Source: an uncultured Clostridia bacterium
Lineage (GTDB): Bacteria; Bacillota; Clostridia; Christensenellales; CAG-138
DNA length: 64,000 nucleotides
Direction: 5' to 3'
Assembly: GCA_947168565.1 (NCBI GenBank)
Contig: CAMVMM010000013.1
Span: forward strand, 1-64,000
Below, piece by piece: positions 58,509 through 64,000 of this stretch; within the stretch, counting starts at the first letter, position 1, and every line of letters begins with the position of its first letter. Under the pieces are notes generated by a model, which had not been told where the DNA came from, made no database searches, and was given only the letters and a program-made list of their open reading frames with translations. The translations under genes and the position numbers were made by a program.

Positions 58509-60602
58509 TCAAAGCTGCCCGTTCAGCTGCACTATCACCACTCCGTCATCCGCTTCGATCTCGGAAAGCGAGATGCAGCCGATGCAGAGTATCTCCGTCA
58601 GCCTGTTTTCGGTGCAATGCAGCGATGAAAGCGCACCGCAGGCGCTCACGTCCAGCAGCGTGAGCGCGTTTTGAGAGCAGTACAGCTCACAAAGCGTGCC
58701 GCGCGCCGAAAGATCGAGCGCGGTCAGGCGATTGCCGGAGCAGTTCAGCGTTTCAAGCAGCGAATCGGCGCGGGGGAGCTTCAGCTCGCTGAGCGCGTTT
58801 TTGTGGCAATCAAGCTTGTTCAGCAGGGAGCAGGCGGAAATATCGAGCGATTCGATCAGGTTTTCGCCGCAGCAGAGAAGGATCAGCTTTTTGCAGCTGG
58901 AGGGATCGAGCGAAGAAAGCTTATTGTGCGAACAATCCAGCGATTCAAGCACCGAGCCGAACGAGGGAAGCTGCAATTCGGTAAGCTCGTTTTCGGAGCA
59001 GTCCAGCGTATTCAGCTCGAAGTGAGCGAAAAGATCGAGCGATGCAAGCTTGTTGCCTCGGCAGTCAAGCGAGGATAACTGCTTGCAGGCGGAAAGCTCG
59101 AGCCTTGTAAGCGCGTTTTCGGAGCAATCAAGCGAGATGAGATCGGGATTTGAGGAAAGCTCAAGCTCCGTAAGCGCGTTTTGGCTCAGGAACAGCTCGG
59201 AAAGCTGCGGGCAGGCGGAAAGCTCGAGCCTTGTGAGCGCGTTTTCGGAGCAATCAAGCGAAATGAGCTTCGAATTTGCGGAAAGCTCCAGCTCCGTCAG
59301 CGCGTTTTTGGCGCAGTTCAGAATCACAAGCTGCGGGCAGGGGGAGGGATCGAGCGAAGAAAGCCTGTTTCCCGCGCAGCTCAGATCCACAAGCTTTTTG
59401 CAGGAGGAAAGATCGAGCCTTGTGAGCGCGTTTTCGGAGCAATTCAGCCACATCAGCTCGGGATTTGAGGAAAGCTCCAGCTCCGTCAGCGCGTTTTTGG
59501 AGCAATGAAGCGAGGTAAGCTTCGGGCAGGCGGAAGGATCGAGCGAAGAAAGCCTGTTTCCCGTGCAGCTCAGATCCTCAAGCTTTTTGCAGGAGGAAAG
59601 ATCGAGCCTTGTGAGCGCGTTTTCGGAGCAATCCAGCCACTTCAGCTCGGGATTTGAGGAAAGCTCCAGCTCCGTCAGCTCGTTTTGGTTCAAAAACAGC
59701 TCGGCAAGCTTCGGGCAGGGGGAAAGATCGAGGGAAGAAAGCTTGTTTCCCTCGCAGTACAGCGTTGTCAGCTCCGAACAGGGGGAAAGATCGAGCTGTG
59801 ACAAATTGCAGCCCGCTACGCTAAGCGTGAAGAGGCTCGGGCAGGAGGAAAGCTCGAGCTGCGAAATACCGCAGTCGTATAGGGTAAGCTCGCCGAGGCG
59901 CGGGAGGTGGGGAAGCTCAAGCGAGGTAAGCGGAGCGTTAAAGCATTGCAGCGCCGTAAGCGCGGGGCAGTCCGAAACGGTAAGCGTTTTAAGCTCCGGA
60001 AGGGTGATCAGATGAAGGGCTTCAAGCGCCGTGCAGCCGGAAAATTCAAGCTCCGTGAAGCTGCTTTCCTGGATGTTCACCTGTGTAAGCTTCGGACAAT
60101 CCGAAACGGTGAGCTCGGTGAGCTCGTTTATATAGCAGTTGAATGCGAGCAGCTCCGAAAAGCCCGAAAGCTCGAGGCTTCCCGCGAGCCCGAAGGGGAG
60201 AAGCTCCAGAAATTCAACGTGCAGCTCACCGCCGCGATTCACCCACGTTATGGATGCGCCCCAGCTCGCGGGATCGTCCGGATCGTAGACGGGGGAGAGC
60301 AGCTTGCCGTTTTTGGCGGCCGTGCCGCTTTTCCCGCTCTGCTCAAGGAAGGCGCGCAGCGCGGCGCATTCGCTTTGGTTATAGGGCAGGGGCTCCGCCG
60401 TCGGCGCGGGCGTTGGCGCGGGCGTCGGCGAAGGAGAGGGTGAGGCGGGCGCCGTGGATGCGTGCGCGCTGGCGCCGGAAACGGGCGGCGCGGAAACCAT
60501 AGGTATATGATAGCTGAAGATCCGGCAGGCGGCAAGCGCGGGAATGAGCGCAAGCGCGATGAGCGCCGAGGCAAGCAGCGGGAGCAGTTTGCTTTTTTTC
60601 AT
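58509..60602 (-). CDS. Cys-rich LRR lipoprotein B, 697 aa
   Basis: Lipoprotein signal with lipobox LAAC, then a Ser/Pro/Ala/Thr linker (about 35-70), the family cap (FLEQSGKSGTAAKNGKLLSP and WGASITW), then about 25 repeats of 21 residues to the C-terminus. Middle repeats form a higher-order unit of three (CSENALTRLDLSSCKKL, CTGNRLSSLDPSACPKL, CSKNALTELELSSNPEL), repeated at 189 bp with near-identical DNA. The end (LCIGCISLSEIEADDGV) is shared with paralogue C. The start is the Met before KKSKLLP, with AAAGGG upstream. The gap to gene C is 59 bases, so the two are co-transcribed. Confidence 0.9.
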   Translation of the reverse strand: MKKSKLLPLLASALIALALIPALAACRIFSYHIPMVSAPPVSGASAHASTAPASPSPSPTPAPTPAPTAEPLPYNQSECAALRAFLEQSGKSGTAAKNGKLLSPVYDPDDPASWGASITWVNRGGELHVEFLELLPFGLAGSLELSGFSELLAFNCYINELTELTVSDCPKLTQVNIQESSFTELEFSGCTALEALHLITLPELKTLTVSDCPALTALQCFNAPLTSLELPHLPRLGELTLYDCGISQLELSSCPSLFTLSVAGCNLSQLDLSPCSELTTLYCEGNKLSSLDLSPCPKLAELFLNQNELTELELSSNPELKWLDCSENALTRLDLSSCKKLEDLSCTGNRLSSLDPSACPKLTSLHCSKNALTELELSSNPELMWLNCSENALTRLDLSSCKKLVDLSCAGNRLSSLDPSPCPQLVILNCAKNALTELELSANSKLISLDCSENALTRLELSACPQLSELFLSQNALTELELSSNPDLISLDCSENALTRLELSACKQLSSLDCRGNKLASLDLFAHFELNTLDCSENELTELQLPSFGSVLESLDCSHNKLSSLDPSSCKKLILLCCGENLIESLDISACSLLNKLDCHKNALSELKLPRADSLLETLNCSGNRLTALDLSARGTLCELYCSQNALTLLDVSACGALSSLHCTENRLTEILCIGCISLSEIEADDGVVIVQLNGQL

Positions 60603-60661
60603 AAAAAACCCTTTCTTTCGGTGAAGCTGTGGAATCATTTCGATTTGCAGTCGATCCGCCG

Positions 60662-62743
60662 TCAATCAAACGTCAGCTGCCGCACCGCGATCACGCCCTC
60701 GTCCGCATTGATAACGGAGAGCTGGCTGCAGCCCACGCAAAGCACCTCGGTAAGCTTGTTTTCCCGGCACCAAAGCTGCGTCAGCGCGGTGCAGTTTGAA
60801 ACGTCCAGCTTTGTAAGCTCGTTCTGTTGGCAGTAGATCGATCGAATGGCGCGATTGCCCGCAAGGTCCAGCTCGATAAGCGCGTTGCTTGAGCAGTCCA
60901 GCATTTGAAGGTTTGAGCCCCGTATGGGGAGCTTAAGCTCCGTGAGCGCGTTCGAGGAGCAAGTCAGAGAGTATAACTGAATGCAGGAGGACAGATCGAG
61001 CCCTGTGAGCCTGTTGCCGGAGCAGTAGAGCGATGTGATCTGACAGTTTTCGGGAAGCGTAAGCTCCGAGATCCGGTTTGCGGTGCAGTTGAGCTCGGAA
61101 AGATAGGAGTTTGCCGAGCAGTCGAGCGCTTCAAGCCTGTTGTCGCTGCAGTCGAGATAATAGATTCCGGTGCTTCCGAGGATATTCAGCCTTGTGAGTG
61201 CGTTTGCGGCGCATTCAAGCTGCATTAAACTGGGGCAGGAGGAGGTATCAAGCTCCGTGAGCGCGTTGCCTGAGCAGAAGAGAAAGACCAGGCCGTTGCA
61301 GGAGGAAATATCAAGCTCCGTGAGCGCGTTGCCGCTGCAGCCCAGCGTTTGCAGCTCGGGGCAGGAGCCAAGCTCCAGCCGTGCAAGCTCGTTTTGGGCG
61401 CAGTAAAGGGTCTGAAGCGCGGGGCAGGAGGAAATATCAAGCTCCGTGAGCCCGTTTTCCTCGCATGAAAGCTCGGTGAGCTGCGGGCAGGAGCCAAGCT
61501 CCAGCCGTGCAAGCTCGTTTTGGCCGCAGTAAAGGTTCCGAAGCGCGGGGCAGGAGGAAATATCAAGCTCCGTGAGCGCGTTGCCACTGCAGCTCAGCGC
61601 CTGCAGAGCGGGGCAGGAGGAAATATCAAGCGAGGTAAGCCCGTTTCCCGAACAGTCAAGCCCGTAAAGCTCGCAGGGGGGAAGCTTAAACTCCGTCAGC
61701 TCGTTGCCGCTGCAGCTCAGCATTTGCAGCTTGGGGCAGGAGGAAATATCAAGCTCCGTGAGCGCGTTGCCGCTGCAGCTCAGCGTTTGCAGCTTGGGGC
61801 AGGAGGAAATATCAAGCGAGGTAAGCCCGTTTTCGTTCGCGTAAAGAGTTGTGAGATTCGCAAGACCGTGCAGCTTCAGCTCCCGAATGCTGTTCACGGA
61901 GCAGTCCACATCCTGTATGAGCGGGCAGGAGGAAAGCTCCAGTGCCTCAAGCCGGTTTGAATAGCACTCAAGCCGCCTCAGCTCGCCGCAGGCGGAAAGA
62001 TCCAGACGGGTAAGCCCGCTTGAATAGCACAGAAGCGTTTTGAGTGCGGTGCAGTAGGAAAGATCAAGCTCCGTTATCAGCGGGCAGTCGCCGCATTCGA
62101 TGGCGGAAAGCTTTTCGCAGGAGGACAGGTTGAGCCGCTCCAGCACCGGGTTGGCATCCAGCGTCAGTTGGGAAAGCTCCGGGCAGTCGGAAAAATCAAG
62201 CTCCGTGAGCTGCGGATCGTTTGAAAAGGCAGCTTCCGTAAGCTTGGGGCAGCTTAAAAGCACGGATCCGATATCTGTGAAGCCGCACGAAATATCGGTA
62301 AGCTCCGAAAAGCCCCTCAGATCAAGCGCGCCCACAAGATTCACCTGTAAAAATGAAAGCTTTTTCACGTGCATCACCCCGTCAAAATTCCTCCAATCGA
62401 TGCCGCTTCCCCATGTAGCGAGGTTATCCGGATCGTATTGACTGGAGAGCTTTTTGCCGTTTTTCATGCCCGAAGCGTCGCTCAGCTCAAGAAAATCCCG
62501 AAGAAGCCCGGTCTCGTGCTCGTCGAACACCGCCGCGGGAAACATTTCGGTGGGTGCGGGGAAAAAGGTGAATACCGGCACGAGCGGCGTGGCGGTCGGC
62601 TGCGCCTCCGGCGTGAAGGAAGGCGCGGGGGAGGGGGAATTTATGCCGATGGGGTAATAGTTTTTTATGCACGCGGAAAGCGTTAAAAGCGCAAGCGCCG
62701 CCGAGGCGATAAGCGCAAAGCGTATTGCAAAGCCTTTTTTCAT
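60662..62743 (-). CDS. Cys-rich LRR lipoprotein C, 693 aa
   Basis: First gene of the LRR unit. Lipobox LSAC, a Pro/Ser/Thr linker, the family cap (LLRDFLELSDASGMKNGKKL and WGSGIDW), then about 26 repeats of 21 residues, many with ALTELDISSCPxLxxLxCSGN. Repeats around 61230-61830 are very similar to each other. The C-terminal LCVGCSQLSVINADEGV matches paralogue B. The start is set at the Met of MKKGFAIRF after AAAGGGATC; a longer frame has no signal peptide. Presumably displayed outside the membrane; the binding target is unknown. Confidence 0.9.
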   Translation of the reverse strand: MKKGFAIRFALIASAALALLTLSACIKNYYPIGINSPSPAPSFTPEAQPTATPLVPVFTFFPAPTEMFPAAVFDEHETGLLRDFLELSDASGMKNGKKLSSQYDPDNLATWGSGIDWRNFDGVMHVKKLSFLQVNLVGALDLRGFSELTDISCGFTDIGSVLLSCPKLTEAAFSNDPQLTELDFSDCPELSQLTLDANPVLERLNLSSCEKLSAIECGDCPLITELDLSYCTALKTLLCYSSGLTRLDLSACGELRRLECYSNRLEALELSSCPLIQDVDCSVNSIRELKLHGLANLTTLYANENGLTSLDISSCPKLQTLSCSGNALTELDISSCPKLQMLSCSGNELTEFKLPPCELYGLDCSGNGLTSLDISSCPALQALSCSGNALTELDISSCPALRNLYCGQNELARLELGSCPQLTELSCEENGLTELDISSCPALQTLYCAQNELARLELGSCPELQTLGCSGNALTELDISSCNGLVFLFCSGNALTELDTSSCPSLMQLECAANALTRLNILGSTGIYYLDCSDNRLEALDCSANSYLSELNCTANRISELTLPENCQITSLYCSGNRLTGLDLSSCIQLYSLTCSSNALTELKLPIRGSNLQMLDCSSNALIELDLAGNRAIRSIYCQQNELTKLDVSNCTALTQLWCRENKLTEVLCVGCSQLSVINADEGVIAVRQLTFD

Positions 62744-62825
62744 AGGTCGGATCCCTTTCTTTAACGGAGGTCTGATCGTATTGCGCCGTGCCGCCCAAAA
62801 GCGATGCACTGCCGCATTATATTCG

Positions 62826-62854
62826 ATTTTACAGTAAAAACGCTATGCTGTCAA
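62826..62854 (-). promoter_or_regulatory. Promoter of LRR genes C and B
   Basis: TTGACA, 17 bases, TAAAAT on the minus strand, about 83 bases before the start of gene C. Confidence 0.85.
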
Positions 62855-62955
62855 TTAAATAATGGAGTTTGCCGCACGTTCGGGCAAATTCGGAGGGGCA
62901 CGGGATATGCCCGCATCATATATCACTTTTACACATTTGAATCGCCTGTTTTTGC

Positions 62956-62984
62956 TTGACTTTAGCCGCACAAAATGATATAAT
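62956..62984 (+). promoter_or_regulatory. Promoter of rny
   Basis: TTGACT, 17 bases, TATAAT, giving a leader of about 100 bases. It is divergent from the LRR promoter; the 350-base gap holds no other feature. Confidence 0.85.
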
Positions 62985-63092
62985 AGTACGAATGCTTATA
63001 TGCTGGCGCAGGCTGTCGCTGAATGTGTTTTAACCTGTTTTGAAAAGACGGCTGCGGGCATTGCATTTAATATATATAGGAGGTGTAATTCT

Positions 63093-64000
63093 GTGCCTGT
63101 TTGGTTACAATACATGCTCCCCATACTGGCGCTTATAATCGGTGTGGCTGCCGGCGCTTTCGGGATACACATGTATGATAAACATAATGCAGAATCCAAG
63201 GTCGCTGAAGCGGATTCGATGGTCAAAAAGATGATCGACGATGCGCAGAAGCGTGCCGAAACCATCAAAAAGGAAACGCTGCTTGAGGCAAAGGAAGAGG
63301 TCTACCGCATCAAGAGCGAAAACGAACGGGAAAACAAAGAACGCAGAAAAGAGCTGCAGCGTGCCGAAAGCCGCCTGCAGCAAAGGGAAGAAAGCTTCGA
63401 TAAGAAGCAGGAGGGGCTTGAGCAGCGCGAGCAGCAGCTCAATAAGCGCCTGAAGAACATCGACGCAAAGGAAGCGGAGATAGAGCAGCTTCACGATCAA
63501 AAGAAGGCGGAGCTTGAGCGCGTTGCCTGCATGACGCAGGACGAGGCGAAGAACGTGCTTCTTGCCAATGTGGAAAAGGACGCAAGGCACGAGGCGGCGC
63601 TCATCATACGCGATATCGAGTCCAAAACCAAGGCCGAGGCGGACAGGCGCGCCGCAAACATCATCTCCATGGCGATACAGCGCTGCGCGGCGGACCATGT
63701 GGCGGAGACCACGGTTTCCGTTGTCGCCCTTCCGAACGACGAAATGAAGGGCAGGATAATCGGCCGCGAGGGCAGAAATATCCGCACTCTTGAAACGGCA
63801 ACCGGCGTTGATCTCATCATCGACGACACGCCCGAGGCGGTCATCCTCTCCGGCTTCGATCCCATGCGCCGCGAGATAGCGCGAATCGCCCTTGAAAAGC
63901 TTATCCTTGACGGGCGCATCCACCCCGCAAGGATCGAGGAAATGGTTGAAAAGGCGCGTAAAGAGGTCGAGACCCAGATCCGCGAGGCGGGCGAGCAGGC
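63093..64000 (+). CDS. rny: Ribonuclease Y, 5' part (at least 302 codons)
   Basis: Membrane-anchored endoribonuclease that starts mRNA decay in Firmicutes. The start is GTG, set by a perfect AGGAGGTG seven bases upstream. One N-terminal membrane segment (about 9-27), a long coiled coil (about 35-200, [20 protein letters not shown]), then the KH domain ([19 protein letters not shown] near residue 225). The HD catalytic domain lies beyond the window edge; the frame is open to the last base. Confidence 0.95.
   Translation, partial: MPVWLQYMLPILALIIGVAAGAFGIHMYDKHNAESKVAEADSMVKKMIDDAQKRAETIKKETLLEAKEEVYRIKSENERENKERRKELQRAESRLQQREESFDKKQEGLEQREQQLNKRLKNIDAKEAEIEQLHDQKKAELERVACMTQDEAKNVLLANVEKDARHEAALIIRDIESKTKAEADRRAANIISMAIQRCAADHVAETTVSVVALPNDEMKGRIIGREGRNIRTLETATGVDLIIDDTPEAVILSGFDPMRREIARIALEKLILDGRIHPARIEEMVEKARKEVETQIREAGEQ

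Noticed and set aside
59100..59760. Regular 63-bp repeats as a possible CRISPR array
   Set aside because: The period is one leucine-rich repeat of 21 codons in an open frame.

Overview
The window reads as the chromosome of an uncultured anaerobic Clostridia-type Firmicute of fairly high GC content, probably gut-associated. This rests on gene content, not on a database search: the rpmH-rnpA-yidD-yidC-jag-mnmE block, RNase Y, type I dockerin, an FMN riboswitch on ribU, ThyX with dCMP deaminase, glycogen storage genes, strong Shine-Dalgarno sites and many promoters with a 17-base spacer. I see no integrase, transposase, phage gene, CRISPR array, tRNA or rRNA.

Layout. 0-4.3 kb: two unrecognised exported proteins, the fossil 3' end of a dockerin gene, a repeat-rich stretch, a small membrane protein, a 23-residue microprotein and a leaderless EamA permease. 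4.4-8.9 kb: an Ig-like surface protein followed by a 1177-residue protein with two complete Wzz/tyrosine-kinase modules in one chain, each ending in a Tyr-Gly-rich tail. 9-16.7 kb: phosphoglucomutase, exonuclease III, dapF-dusB and glycogen phosphorylase. 16.7-19.5 kb: a large multidomain dockerin protein behind a perfect-consensus promoter. 19.7-24.9 kb: dCMP deaminase-thyX, two unknown proteins, a GNAT-methyltransferase fusion, and on the minus strand a ferredoxin-methyltransferase-TraX fragment cluster. 25-31.7 kb, minus strand: glgB, then the rpmH-to-mnmE block. 31.8-35.7 kb: an AlkD-MutT fusion, a Bcp peroxiredoxin, ferritin, a 79-residue repeat protein and an orphan carbamate kinase. 36-49.7 kb: ttcA, ctpA, hutD-mfd, GNAT, an aldo/keto reductase, a beta-CASP nuclease and a heterodimeric ABC exporter. 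49.7-52.4 kb: an AT-rich patch, ribU with its riboswitch, and repeats. 52.4-62.8 kb: a caspase-like secreted protease, a P1 peptidase, a cyclophilin and three paralogous cysteine-rich LRR proteins. RNase Y runs off the right end.

How the genes fit together. PGM, GlgP and GlgB support glycogen turnover; GlgA and GlgC are not here. Bcp, AlkD-MutT and ferritin form a neighbourhood against oxidative and alkylation damage. The surface programme is large: the double tyrosine kinase, the dockerin protein, the caspase-like protease and the LRR lipoproteins, several of them built by internal duplication.

The most unusual items are the double BY-kinase, the AlkD-MutT fusion, the LRR family, the caspase-like protein with duplicated C-terminal domains, and the intergenic structure. 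The last consists of 7-, 8- and 20-base arrays that sit against or over stop codons, plus a hairpin family with compensating base changes.
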